From: Symbiodinium natans
Taxonomy: Eukaryota > Sar > Dinophyceae > Suessiales > Symbiodiniaceae
Direction: 5' to 3'
NCBI GenBank assembly: GCA_905221605.1
Contig: CAJNDS010002196.1
Coordinates: 442,001 to 506,000, forward strand
Length of the DNA: 64,000 bases
The translations under genes were made by a program, and so were the position numbers. This document shows, one piece after another, positions 1-10,179 of this stretch. The notes under the pieces were generated by a model. That model had not been told where the DNA came from. It saw only the letters and a list, made by a program, of their open reading frames with translations, and did no database searches. Numbering within the stretch: position 1 is the first letter of the stretch; the number at the start of each line of letters is the position of its first letter.

Positions 1-97
1 CCTTCACTACAGGCGCTTATAGTTAAACGTCCCAACCACAAACCTGAAGCCGCACCACCAGCCTCCCAGCAGCTGCTGGGCACGTGACTCTGGATGC

Positions 98-131
98 AGT
101 TGCTTTGCCAATGCAGTTGCTTTGCCAATTG
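98..131 (+). repeat. 17-bp tandem duplication
   Basis: The 17-base unit GCAGTTGCTTTGCCAAT occurs twice in direct succession. It lies in the first 660 bases, which hold only short overlapping open frames on both strands and no family I recognise. Confidence 0.8.
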
Positions 132-961
132 CTCAGGCTACAGATGCAAGCCGGATCAAGGCCATCATCAGTGCAGCCATCCATGCACTCGCCTCTTGTC
201 GCATGAAATGACACAGGCTGCGGTTGTGGCCAAGCAGTTTGACACACCTGGCCTTCCTGAACATGTCAAACATGTCTCAGTCTGTTCAGGGTTTGGTACA
301 CGGTTCCTGACACCCCTCAAGATCACCACTCCTTTGAAGCATGCGCAAACTGTGTGGAGTCGCATGCAGCTCTCTCATTGCTCTCTTTTGAGGTCTCCTC
401 ACATCTCTCCGCAAATTTCGCCGCAACCTTCTCCTCAATTGGCCTTCGTGCCGCAGCTGTGTCTTGGCCAAACTCTTGGCCGTGAGATGCTGTGAGGTTC
501 GGTGTTGCACCATATGGTTCCGGCACGATGGGAGCACATTGGAGGTTGAGGTCTGCGCATGGACTGTAAGGCTTCAGCCTTACGGTGGCTGAGATAAATG
601 CCATGACTAAACTCATGTCCAAGAGCATGGAGGTTCATTTAGACAGCTACGGAGAAGGCGGCGACTTAGGTCCCGCACTCTGACTCCTTTTGGCTGCCTG
701 ATTAATTAAGTTGAGCTGACTCATGGCTGTAGAACTGACAGAAAGGTTCACGACCGCAGGAACTACGATGTCACAGCACTTTGTTGTTCGTGACTGCCAT
801 TAGTCTGATGGGCATGAGCCTAACTTGTGCAACATGAGAAGATTGCTTTGACACACATACCCTGAGCCATTCTCAACGAAGTCATTAATTACGAAGATAC
901 CGCAATACCCTGACCCCAAACCACAAAACTCCAAATCTAAGCCCTGAAGCCTAAACCCTAA

Positions 962-1102
962 ATGACCGGGTTTGCCCTTCTGATCCACCTCTGCCAGAGG
1001 CTTTTGTCGCCACTGACAACTCCCAATCCATCGCCGCACGCTGAGGGTATAACCGGGGGTGCAAAACAACCAAATTGTTTCCTAGGCTGCGAACTACCCT
1101 AG
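962..1102 (+). CDS. possible 46-codon open frame, unrecognised
   Basis: An ATG that directly follows a short CCCTAAA-type stretch opens 46 codons ending in TAG. The protein begins MTGFALLIHLCQ and has a hydrophobic start. It could be a first exon or chance. No family is recognised. The antisense frame over the same bases has no better claim. Confidence 0.2.
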   Translation: MTGFALLIHLCQRLLSPLTTPNPSPHAEGITGGAKQPNCFLGCELP

Positions 1103-1269
1103 CTTCTTAAGCGCAACTTGAGCGATGACAAAAACAGCTGTTTAGGGGGTCGGGGTTACGGTCGGGAAGGTCCCTGGGTAGGTCTTTGGGCAACACTCTC
1201 AGCAGGCAAGAATTGGAGCGGGGTCGAGGGGGTGGAGGCAACGATATCCTAAACCGGAATAGTGATGAA

Positions 1270-1420
1270 TAGTGTTGACCGTGGATTCCGGGTCCTGTAT
1301 TCTAATTCGTGCTGACGCTACGCGTTGCCTCGTGGAGTCGCATCGTTTTCGCTGCAGCAAGGTTGCAGTTTGGCTGAGACTTGTGCGATTCATCAAGCCT
1401 TTAGAGGGTCGAAGGTGTGC
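1270..1420 (+). CDS. candidate exon, unrecognised
   Basis: An open frame read as VLTVDSGSCILIRADATR... continues into a basic, hydrophobic stretch ending GRRCAP, after which the DNA degenerates into a CCCTAAA-like, proline-rich tract. Composition is protein-like but neither splice border is clear. The LINE is inserted about 190 bases downstream. Confidence 0.2.
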
Positions 1421-1598
1421 CCCTTCGCTGCTCCGAGTTGTTCACCCCTCCCTCTCGAAAACCCCACCCCCCCCGCCTCCCTCGATTCTTCTGAACCCTA
1501 CGCCCCTCAACGCAAAGCCCTTGGAATTCTCTAGACAACCCTTAAAAACAACCCTGAAAAGCAACGCTAACCCAACCCTATAAGCCCTACAAACCCTT

Positions 1599-1614
1599 TG
1601 ACTCTGTAACTATA
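1599..1614. repeat. LINE target-site duplication, left copy
   Basis: TGACTCTGTAACTATA here is repeated exactly at 9833-9848. The two copies bracket the whole LINE and end precisely where its sequence begins, so I read them as the target-site duplication made by target-primed insertion. Confidence 0.9.
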
Positions 1615-1709
1615 GCACACATTCGCACTGGTGCGCACGCTCGGCAGCTGCAGAGCGGTGCGCTGACGGTCCATGGTTCATCGGTTGGTCCTGTGAAAAT
1701 CAAACTAAA

Positions 1710-4700
1710 CTAATTCAATGGCCTGGCCAAACTGCCAACGGTCGTCACTGCCCTCGTGGCGGTGAACGCCCTGATAGCCGAACGTGCATGTTGAACCAGC
1801 TCAAGTTCAGCTCCCAACAGCAAACCATCACAAGGCATACTGACTCCAAAACGAGCCAAACAAACTCCGTGAACCAAAGCTAGCTCCAAACGCAGCGCGT
1901 GAAAGGCATGCTTCGCAGCCTGACGCACATACCGTAACCTCACAGCTACTGTAGGTTGCAAAGGAGCAAATGGCACAGTTGATGGCAGAACCAAACCTCC
2001 CCCGGAAGGAGACGCAACCGGAAACGAAAAACCACCCCGAACATGCAGCATGAAAACTAACTCCAACCAGGTGAGGCGGAAAACCTGAGTCGATCTGGCA
2101 TCCTGCTCCAGAAGAAAACCAAAAACCTCCTGTACAAATTGGTACGGTAGTTTACAAACCGCTTCATTGACACGTTGCCTCCAATCAACTGGCACGACCT
2201 CCTCGAGATCGACAGTTCTGTCAAAAGCCTGCGGCGGTTCCGATCCAGCTGTGTCAGCATCATCTGCGGCGTCATCGCCGGGCTCAGTGCCACGATTGTT
2301 GGCACCAGCGCGTGCATCAGCTATAGCAAAGAAGATGGTTCGCAAAGCTCGCAAGGCTGCCGCATGACGACAATGATGTGCCAAAGCCTGACCATGAATT
2401 TCAGCAAACATCACTGTGCGGTTGACGTTACACAAGCCAGCCAACGTGTCAACATGCCCATTCCACTGTGCCACCCAATCCTCGTACGGCGCCTCTGTTA
2501 AGGACTGATCCAAATGCGAAGGCACATGTGCAAAGAAAAACTGTTCAGGCTCCAGCTGAGATGCCAACTCAGCAACTGTCTCCCACAGATCTCGATTCTC
2601 AGCAGGTAGCGCGCCATCTCCGTGTCGAAGGCGTCCTAAGCCTTGAACAACATTCAGAGCGTCAATCCAAAGCATGATCTCGGCCTTGTAGAAAACTGCC
2701 CAGCGTAACGCCGCCACCACCGCCAGCAATTCTGCCCGTGGGGTGGTTTGAAGCAAGCCCGGGACAGGACCACACGCGACAACCTGCGCGGAAGTTGCAC
2801 TCACCACCGCCCAGGCCGCCAATGCGAGGGATGGAATATCCCCGTGGAGGCACGAGCCGTCCGTGAACAAGTGCTGCCTCACTCCTTGCGTTGGATGGCT
2901 ATGGAAATCCTTGGTCAAGTCGGGCAGCTGCATCAAAGCCTCACGGAAGCATCGCAGAAAGGGGTTGGCAGGCGGAAGCAAATGGTGCGTAAGACAAGTT
3001 GGCCACTCCTCCCAAGCTTCGAAGAGCCAAGCAAAACGCGCCCGAGCCTCACGATAGAGCGGGCACCATCGCAATCGATGTTCCACAGAATCTGGCACCG
3101 AACAATGTTCACATAGACCTGTCTGACGAGTGTCATACCGAGCATGTTGTTCGCCAAACAAGAACGCTCCAGCTCTCACAGACGCCTGTCTCGCGCTGTT
3201 CAAGGGACTCAAAGATGGTGCATCCAACGCCAGTAAGGCCCTGTCAATACCTATCAGATCACACATAGCGTGACGGTGTCTGACCTGCAGGCTGACGTGC
3301 CAGAGCCAAGCCTCCTCAAGGCGAGCGCGCAAGCAAGCTTCAGAAGAGGACAACACATCAAACTCAAAACCCTCATGATCCCGAACCATGGGTGGTTCCA
3401 AGATTGCCCAGTGGATCTGTGACAAAACTGCTATCAGCTTTGAGAAGGGGCCCTGAAACAGTTCCCCCGCAAACAGCCGCATGTACTGCCGCCACTGCAA
3501 AAGCAGTGTAGGTAACTTCTGCGCCATGCGCCTCAAGTCCCGAACGCAGACCCAAAGCTGATAAAACCCTGGATCAGCTTCCATGTTTGAAGCGAGGGAC
3601 AAGCGCAGGAGGGAGTTTACTCCAGCAGGACGAATGCGCAATGCGGAAGTGGCCTGAGTCCTCAAATTTTGCAACTGCGAGTCTGCCAAAGGACAACCTG
3701 GAACACCATGAAGAGCCCTGGCCCAAAATTTAGCCGGCAACACTGCAAGTTTCCTGCAAAGCGGGCTGCGGCTGCGCCGCAACTTTTCCCACAAAGGCTG
3801 CAAAGCCGCACACCGGGCAACCAGCGCGGCATTATGGGTGGCACGCTCAAATGACAGGAGGCCGCCAAGCTCACGCGCATGATGCGCAACGCGAAGCCCC
3901 AGAGCAGGCAGAGCAGCTCGACCGCGGGCTTGCGCGGACCACACGAAAGTCTTGGAAGGATCCAAGGACAAGGCAAGCGTGTCGCAGAAGCACTGCGTCA
4001 GGTTGACACTCCGAGCTAGCGCACCAAATGTGGCCGTAGTGCTTGCCAGGTTGTCGACGTAACTTAGGGAGCGAATCTGTGGGGCAAAGGCGTGCATGTA
4101 CGCATGATAGCTCCAATCCGCCAGGGCCATGGCTACTGGGCTAAGCGGGCAGCCTTCTGGAAAGCCGCACGTGGAAGCAACCGCCTCACTAACCTGCCCA
4201 CGGATTAAGAAACGACGTGACATGCTACCCAAGAATCGACGCCATGGGTCAATCAGAGTGCCTGGCAGTCCAACATGCTCAGCAAGGGCAAGCAAAGGGC
4301 ACCTAGGGAGGCAATTGAAGGCCTTAATCAAGTCAGTCGACATGCCAAACAGATCTAGAGCGCCCTGCTGGCTCAGCTCCAGCTCCAGCTGCACACTGTA
4401 CCAGAGCTGCATGGCCTCACGACCTGGCAAGAAGCCATATGCTTCAAATGGGATGGCGTCACGCAGGAAGCGCAGAACCTGTCGGGCTCGGATGCCAGAC
4501 CATGTTCTGTATACTATCGAAAACAGAACGATGGGGCGAAAGCCTTGTACATCTTCATGCCCGTTCTGTTTTGAGAGGAGGCATACAAAGCCAGTGAGCA
4601 GCTGCTCAGGCCAAGCTGCTCCGGCTTCAACATCTGCCAGAAGATCTAACATGGTCTGCATCCGCGCAGACGTCATGTGCACAAGATCATCCTTGGCCCA

Positions 4701-6897
4701 GCCATCGGGACCTCTGGCAGCTCGTGGCCGAAATCGGCTGAGAGCCCTTCTCCATTGGGCAACGCTGATGGGTGGCATGGCAAGGTGACCTTTAGGCAAG
4801 AATGCAGTGGCAAAGGCCAGGAATCGCTGCCAGTGTTGCGGCGTGGTGTTGGCATGCTTCTGCCATCTGACCGACCAATATGAAACGAATTCGCTATGAA
4901 TGGCGCTAACCTCAGAAAGGGTCTGAACCTGCACCAATTCTTCATCTTCATGCAAAACATGACCGGGTTTTGGAGTGCAAACGGTGTCGTCAACGGTTGA
5001 AAACTCTATCACCTCACCATCTCTGAGCCAACAGGAATGACCCCGCTGGTCAGGCGGCCGCTCTAGTTGCACTGCTCCAGTCTCGGGCTCAACTGCCAAA
5101 ATGGCATGGAGGTGCTGCTGCTGCAGCACATCAACCTGCATAGGGGCAGGATCGCGAAGTTCCTTGAACAATGCTTCTGTGGAAGCCTCATGCCGGCTCT
5201 TTAAAATTCGGGCGCGTTGATTCATATGCCAACATTCAAATTTGCGGTAATTCAGGCGAAAGTCCTGAAACATAGCCTCCAGAGTAGGCAAGGAAGGCAG
5301 TCCCGAAGGGAAACAGGCTGGACTGCCCAACACTTGGACAGGTCGACTTCCCCACCACCGAGCGAAGCCCCCGCAGAAGCCCTTTGCAGCGCATATTGCA
5401 CGCCATAGTTCAAGTCTATAGTTCACGGCCTCAGCATGTGTGCGGGCGGCTCGCATGGAGTGCAACAGACTTTGCAATCTGCGAAGTTGGCTGAACCAGC
5501 GTCGAACTTGAGTATTCAGAAAATCATGCCGCATGGCTTCTTCCCCCGGCCTACTGGCACGGATGTGGACGAATGGAGCGACACGAGTAGACGGTTTCAG
5601 CCGGCGGGAGCGGCCATAACACTGGGAAGGTAATCGGGAGTCAGGAGCTCCCGTGACAAAACCATTCAGGCTGCGCTCATAATGTAGCGCGAACTGCCTC
5701 ATGCGAGCAGTGGAATCCGCAGAATCACACGACGGAAAGGTGCCCTCACTCCCCCAACGGGCAACATCAACTTCCGACCAAGGAATCTCGCAGGGCAAAT
5801 GCCACTCAGAGACTTGATGTTTTTCATCTGAAACACCGAGAGTGGCGATTACAGTTGAGTGCTCCTGGAAGCACTGGATCACCGACACTGACTGACAGAG
5901 CGCAGCTGCCTCAGGTGACAGCCACACCAGGTCACGCACCGTGGCGTTTTTGCACGTCGGTTGAACTGGTTGGCCCCATCTTTGAAAGGCCAGCTCTTGA
6001 GCCTCGATCCAACCGAGACTGCGCCACAGGGCAAGCTCTGCTAGTCTTGATTGATCATGATTGAAATCGCCTGTGACGATGCGCACACCTCGACTGCCAA
6101 GAACGAACTCCTTCGAAATGGCCTGCAAGATGCAATTCGTTCTATCAAGGGCATCAGGCCAGGTGGGTCCTGGCGCGTACCCGTACAAAGTAACTACCTG
6201 CGGCATATAGGCCTGGAGGCCAAGCAATGTTGAGCGCGCGACCAGGATAGTCAGAGGCCTGCAGTACGCCAACCCAAGCGCCTGCCCAAGCCGAACCTGG
6301 ACGCAATGGGGCATGCTCCCCGGAAAAAACGCGGACATGTCTGTGCGAAGCCCGCGCTTGTGAAACGATTGCGCGGCGACAGGCCGGGAATGACTGAGCC
6401 GAAAGCTGTGTTTCGGCAAAGGCCCAAATGCCAGGGGACCAGTCAGAAAAGTGCATCTCCTTCCCACGCAATCCTGATGGATTGCTGGTGCCTACGTGTA
6501 GCGTTCCACCATCGTTCGGCCCAGGGTTTGCGGCCTCTCCAATGCGTGAAAAGTGGCAGCCAAAGGCAGGCCGCGACGCGGACCAAGCAACTTGCAACGG
6601 CGGACGCGCTTCCTGCGCACCACCCAACGCGGGAAGCAAACCCAACACCAGAAGAAAGAACCAACGCAGGAGGACAGAAGCGCTTGCTAAGTTTGCTCGC
6701 CGGTTCTTAGGCAAAAAAGGCCCAGGAGAAACAGCCCCGGAAGTAGGAGACTTGCAAGGGGCCGACAAGCTTCCCGGGCCATTTTTTGAGCCACATGGCC
6801 GAAACGTGGGTTTTGGGGCACCGGAAGGAAAGTTGGCAGAAGCGCTGAACGCACACGGCCCGCCCTGTCCTCGCGAAGGGCGGCCGGGGCGCCCTAG
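1710..6897 (-). pseudogene. LINE ORF2: APE endonuclease, reverse transcriptase, RNase H; one frame disruption
   Basis: ORF2 runs in two frames. From 6897 to about 6205 it continues in the ORF1 frame, giving RIGEAANPGP and the endonuclease start (TSNPSGLRGK, AFAETQLS). The frame then shifts near 6205, and a frame open down to 1710 carries the rest. In the 1585-codon translation of that second frame: endonuclease GDFNHD (133-138) and the final His at EHST (about 203); RT from about 575 to 860, with the catalytic Asp in STDLIKAF (D712), GCPLSP (772-777) and YVDN (803-806, in place of YxDD); a zinc-knuckle-like C-x2-C-H-C at 1119-1135; RNase H with D1203, E1246, D1269 and D1340, and H1318. No ATG lies in frame between ORF1 and the endonuclease, so translation probably depends on ORF1. 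The indel breaks this copy unless frameshifting occurs. Confidence 0.9.
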
Positions 6898-6900
6898 TCA
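6856..6900 (-). promoter_or_regulatory. candidate stop-codon readthrough signal (UGA CUAG plus stem-loop) between LINE ORF1 and ORF2
   Basis: On the minus strand the ORF1 stop is followed by CTAG, giving the tetranucleotide context UGA-CUAG known to promote readthrough in alphaviruses and some animal genes. A GC-rich hairpin follows: arm 6886-6877 pairs with 6866-6856 (ten pairs, one bulged G, ten-base loop), about ten bases after the stop. ORF2 continues in the same frame and has no ATG of its own before the endonuclease. Readthrough would yield an ORF1-ORF2 fusion. Confidence 0.6.
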
Positions 6901-9762
6901 ATTCGTTCGGGCCTTCTTGTCAGCAAAAAGCTCCTGAATCTGTTGCATTTGTCCTTGCAATTGTGCTGCCATTTGATTTGTAACCTCGGCAGTCAGATTG
7001 GTCACGGCAGCGGTCACCGAGCGCTCCACATCACCTTTAACCTGCTGAAGCTCAGTCTGTTGCTGCTTGACGGACGCGGAAAGGTGCTGGAGGGAGGTGG
7101 CCTGCTCACCAACCTGCGCGCCAAAGGTTTGGAACCAGCCTTCGAACTTCTGGTTCTGATGTTGTAGCTCAGCCATGCCGGCTTCAAGCTTCTGAAAGCG
7201 ATCCTCATTGGATTTGTGACCAGCCTCCCACGTAGTACGCTCCTGGCGGATAAGGGCCTGGACGTCATCTTTAATGCCATGCTCAAGGGCATTCCACTTA
7301 GTGCGAGCTGCAGAAGGGAGTGCCTGCTCTGTCCTGGGCGGCGTCGCGGCAGCAGGCCGAGCAAGCGCCCAGGGGTCTCCACCAGCAAGCCATGGGTCAA
7401 CATTGGGGTCCTCAGTTGGGCCGTCGTCATAGAGGATGTGGCGCTTGGTCTTATTGCTGGCGAAGACCGACGGAGGCGTCTTGCTGGCGGCTGCTTCCCT
7501 GGACTTTGAGATGAGCACAAAGGAGTCGGCCAAAGGCAATGCAAATTGAGGAGGGTCAGACGCGGCGCCAACAATCCACGCGGCCCCTGTGCTATCCCCC
7601 CTGTCGGGCTGCAGTGGCTTGACAGCCCAACCCCATTTTTTCAGCAACTTCAGCACACTGTGCCTTTGGTATCCAAAGGGCAATGGATGCAAACGAAACC
7701 GAACATGCACTCTGATCTTCACAAACTCTTGATCGGGGCGTAGCAGCTCAAAGACGCTTTGCTCGTCTGCTTCTTTGGTCCGGAGCCCGTATCGCTGGTT
7801 CAGCCGCGTCAAGGAAATGGCTTTGGCAGTGGTACGCAGAAGGTGCACTGCGTGCGCAAGGTTTGAGCCCGGAAGCCAAACAACTGCCCAGGCAGGATGC
7901 GGTCCTGTGCCGTCAGAAGCACGGGGCTCCACATACAGGCCAGATCTTTGCACCTGAACCAAATGTGTGAGGGCTGACGCGGGGACTCGAACGTAGGCCT
8001 GAAAGACCTCTGCCTGCTCTGGCGGGACCTTGCCGCCCGCTAACTTAGTGAACTGCCGGCCCCAAACATCGATGAGCAGCTGTTCCACAGTTTCATCAAC
8101 GGCCGCATGAAAGGCATTGCAGTGGGTTTGGGGGCACTGCGGGTCCCTACAGAGAGCCAGCTCAGGCGAATGCTGAAGCACACATCGGACGGGCGAGGTC
8201 AAAAGCTGAGCCCAGTCGTGTTTCCACTCATCTTTATAGACGGTGATTTTGCAAACAGCGGTCTCCAAAGACTCAATCTCAGAGACATCACCCTGAACCA
8301 CCTGAACATCAGAGTCGCCCAGCTGCAGCAAGGATCCTGCCACCAGAACAGCCTCCTGTGTGGGAGCATAAATGGCGGGGAAACGCAGGGAGGCGATGCG
8401 CGCCAATCCCTGGGCAGCCTGTGGCACCTCCGCTGTAATCAGGAGGCCAAGTGCACCGACGCTTAGCGGCTTGGGGTCAGCCAGAAAAGGGGCGGCCTGA
8501 GAAGGTGTGCAAAAGCAAACGCCAGTCGCCTGAGAGCCTACCTCAGCAAATGACAATTGGGCCAACGGTTCACCATCTGCCGACTCAAAGCTGCCTGAAG
8601 TAAGCTGCAAATTGGCCGGATCAATGTTCAACGGTGCTTGGAAGGGTCGCTTGGAAGCAGTCTTTTGCTTCTTGCGCTTGGCCCTCGGGATGTCGGTTCC
8701 AAACTTCTGGTGAGCCTTCTGCTCAATGTGTCTCTGCAGCTCTTCCGTGCTGACCCACTTAAACATTGCCCCAGGGCGGGAAGCAGCAGACTTGAGACTC
8801 TGCCAGGGATTCTTGGCCTGCAGTGCCCCAGCTAGAGGAGCTGCTCCAAGCTTGGTCAGGGCTGCCTCAATGCGAGCTTGCACTTGATCCTCAGGCACTC
8901 CATGCTCGACAAGTAGCCTCCGGAGTGATGCCTTTTGATCTTCAGACAACCCACCCCAGCCAACATATCGGCCGGGCAAGTCAGGCATCTGAGCAAGAAA
9001 CTGGCTGGCCCACATTTTTGCGTGCATGGCATCTCCGGACAGCAGCATGTGCGCATGAGCTAGCAAGCACTCACCACAACCCCCGTCAGCGGCTTGAGTC
9101 AACAACGTGGCATGTTTGAACTGTGCCAATGGCAGCCCAATCTTTTCGCAGAACTGATGCGCCAGAATGGAGGCAACATGCAACAAGCGTCCTGGAATGC
9201 CATCAAGATATGTCACCTCAAATGCCTGTGTTGCTGCACGGCGGAAGGACAAAAGGCCCCAGTGCCCATCATGCAGGAATGCAAGCAGCAAAAGTGTGCC
9301 TGCAGGCACTTCAGCAAAAGCAGACAACTTGGTGAGGGAACCAACAACCGCAGGCAGATCTTCTGCTGAGATCGGCGGCAGTAGAACAGTAGGACAATTC
9401 GGGAAATTCTGTTGCACCGAAAGCAGCCCCTTCCAAAGTGCGGAGTCCGTGGTGCCTGCGGCTTGAGTGTCCTGGACAAATGATTCTGGTTCGAACTTGG
9501 CCTGACGCTTGCGCTGCACGCGAACTGCTTGTGCGACTGGCCCCGGCAGGAGCAAATGCGCAGTGCCCTGTGAGTGATGCACAACGTATCCGTAAGGTGT
9601 CCTAATTTCTCCGGCCTGGAAATCAGCATGCAAAGCCCTACAGTTCTCCCCATGCCATAGTGCCTGAAGAGACACATGGTCACGATCCGTACGCGTGACC
9701 TGAACGACGATATCGACAGGTGTGCCTGTCCCAACTTTGGCAAAGGAAACATCCTGGAACAT
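6898..9762 (-). CDS. LINE ORF1 with candidate Ulp1/C48-like cysteine peptidase and C-terminal coiled coil
   Basis: A 954-codon ORF with an ATG start. Residues 155-235 carry GHW (H167), YLDG (D187), TQ (Q223) and GGCGE (C229). This is the order His-Asp-Gln-Cys of Ulp1/SENP (peptidase C48) enzymes, with the Gln six residues before the Cys as in that family. A basic, NLS-like stretch lies at 359-373 (KRKKQK). A C-x4-C-x4-C-x3-H cluster at 538-552 may bind zinc and nucleic acid. The last 120 residues are Gln/Glu-rich and heptad-like, suggesting a coiled coil for trimer or RNP assembly. The stop is TGA, and the same frame stays open beyond it. The peptidase role is inferred from motif order only. 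Confidence 0.85.
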   Translation of the reverse strand: MFQDVSFAKVGTGTPVDIVVQVTRTDRDHVSLQALWHGENCRALHADFQAGEIRTPYGYVVHHSQGTAHLLLPGPVAQAVRVQRKRQAKFEPESFVQDTQAAGTTDSALWKGLLSVQQNFPNCPTVLLPPISAEDLPAVVGSLTKLSAFAEVPAGTLLLLAFLHDGHWGLLSFRRAATQAFEVTYLDGIPGRLLHVASILAHQFCEKIGLPLAQFKHATLLTQAADGGCGECLLAHAHMLLSGDAMHAKMWASQFLAQMPDLPGRYVGWGGLSEDQKASLRRLLVEHGVPEDQVQARIEAALTKLGAAPLAGALQAKNPWQSLKSAASRPGAMFKWVSTEELQRHIEQKAHQKFGTDIPRAKRKKQKTASKRPFQAPLNIDPANLQLTSGSFESADGEPLAQLSFAEVGSQATGVCFCTPSQAAPFLADPKPLSVGALGLLITAEVPQAAQGLARIASLRFPAIYAPTQEAVLVAGSLLQLGDSDVQVVQGDVSEIESLETAVCKITVYKDEWKHDWAQLLTSPVRCVLQHSPELALCRDPQCPQTHCNAFHAAVDETVEQLLIDVWGRQFTKLAGGKVPPEQAEVFQAYVRVPASALTHLVQVQRSGLYVEPRASDGTGPHPAWAVVWLPGSNLAHAVHLLRTTAKAISLTRLNQRYGLRTKEADEQSVFELLRPDQEFVKIRVHVRFRLHPLPFGYQRHSVLKLLKKWGWAVKPLQPDRGDSTGAAWIVGAASDPPQFALPLADSFVLISKSREAAASKTPPSVFASNKTKRHILYDDGPTEDPNVDPWLAGGDPWALARPAAATPPRTEQALPSAARTKWNALEHGIKDDVQALIRQERTTWEAGHKSNEDRFQKLEAGMAELQHQNQKFEGWFQTFGAQVGEQATSLQHLSASVKQQQTELQQVKGDVERSVTAAVTNLTAEVTNQMAAQLQGQMQQIQELFADKKARTN

Positions 9763-9832
9763 GGCTAAAATGACAATGCCTCAAGGATCTGTAGTTAGCG
9801 GCGCTACCCCTGGCAGGTCTCGAGCCCAGCGC

Positions 9833-9848
9833 TGACTCTGTAACTATA
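9833..9848. repeat. LINE target-site duplication, right copy
   Basis: Exact copy of the 16 bases at 1599-1614, at the 5' end of the element. Confidence 0.9.
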
Positions 9849-9935
9849 AACCCTATATGCACCCTGAACCCCATGCACCCTATGCACCCTATCAACCCGA
9901 CAAACCCCCCAAAACCCTACAAACCCTTTTACTCT
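9849..9935. repeat. degenerate CCCTAAA-type tract
   Basis: C-rich telomere-like variants (ACCCTATATGC, ACCCTAC) lie directly 5' of a candidate exon. It was probably continuous with the similar tract at 1490-1598 before the LINE inserted. Confidence 0.6.
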
Positions 9936-9941
9936 GCAAAG

Positions 9942-10032
9942 CCGTGTACCCGGTGAACGCAAGGCATGCCTCCCCAGAACACTCCCGGCCGCCGCGGGCT
10001 CACGTTGCCGATGCTTCGGGGTCTACCGAAGG
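9942..10032 (+). CDS. candidate exon between CCCTAAA and TTTAGGG tracts
   Basis: After an AAAG acceptor, the frame reads AVYPVNARHASPEHS and on to ASGSTEG, with frequent G in first codon position. It ends at GAAGG followed by GTTTAG, where a TTTAGGG array starts. Family unknown. Confidence 0.35.
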
Positions 10033-10175
10033 GTTTAGAGGTTTAGGGCTTTACGGTTTCGGGTCTCAGGGTTTTGGGTTTAGGATTTAGGATTTAGGGT
10101 TTGGGGTTTGGGGTTTGGGGTTTGGGGTTCAGGGCTCAGGATTTTCGGGTTTAGGGCGTGGGGGTTGAGGAACCA
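10033..10175. repeat. TTTAGGG-type array with TTTGGGG variants
   Basis: G-rich telomere-like repeats beginning with GTTTAG at the putative exon end. A block of identical TTTGGGG variants sits in the middle. Confidence 0.8.
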
Positions 10176-10179
10176 ATGG

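Larger units (their letters stand above)
1615..9832 (-). mobile_element. full-length non-LTR retrotransposon (LINE) with APE endonuclease and RNase H
   Basis: This is an 8.2-kb element read on the minus strand. It has a short 5' leader (about 70 bases, 9763-9832), ORF1, ORF2 and a short 3' tail (1615-1709) with no poly(A) run. A perfect 16-bp duplication flanks it, so it is complete and fairly young. The insertion lies inside a CCCTAAA-like degenerate tract, visible on both flanks. Domain order (ORF1, APE endonuclease, RT, zinc knuckle, RNase H) matches APE-type LINEs of the L1/I/R1 grade. The lead-in GEAANPGP before the endonuclease is, from memory, common in dinoflagellate LINEs. Confidence 0.92.

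Noticed and set aside
2748-4788. Plus-strand open frames of up to 219 codons inside the LINE
   Set aside because: They are antisense shadows of ORF2, whose minus-strand frame carries RT and RNase H motifs.
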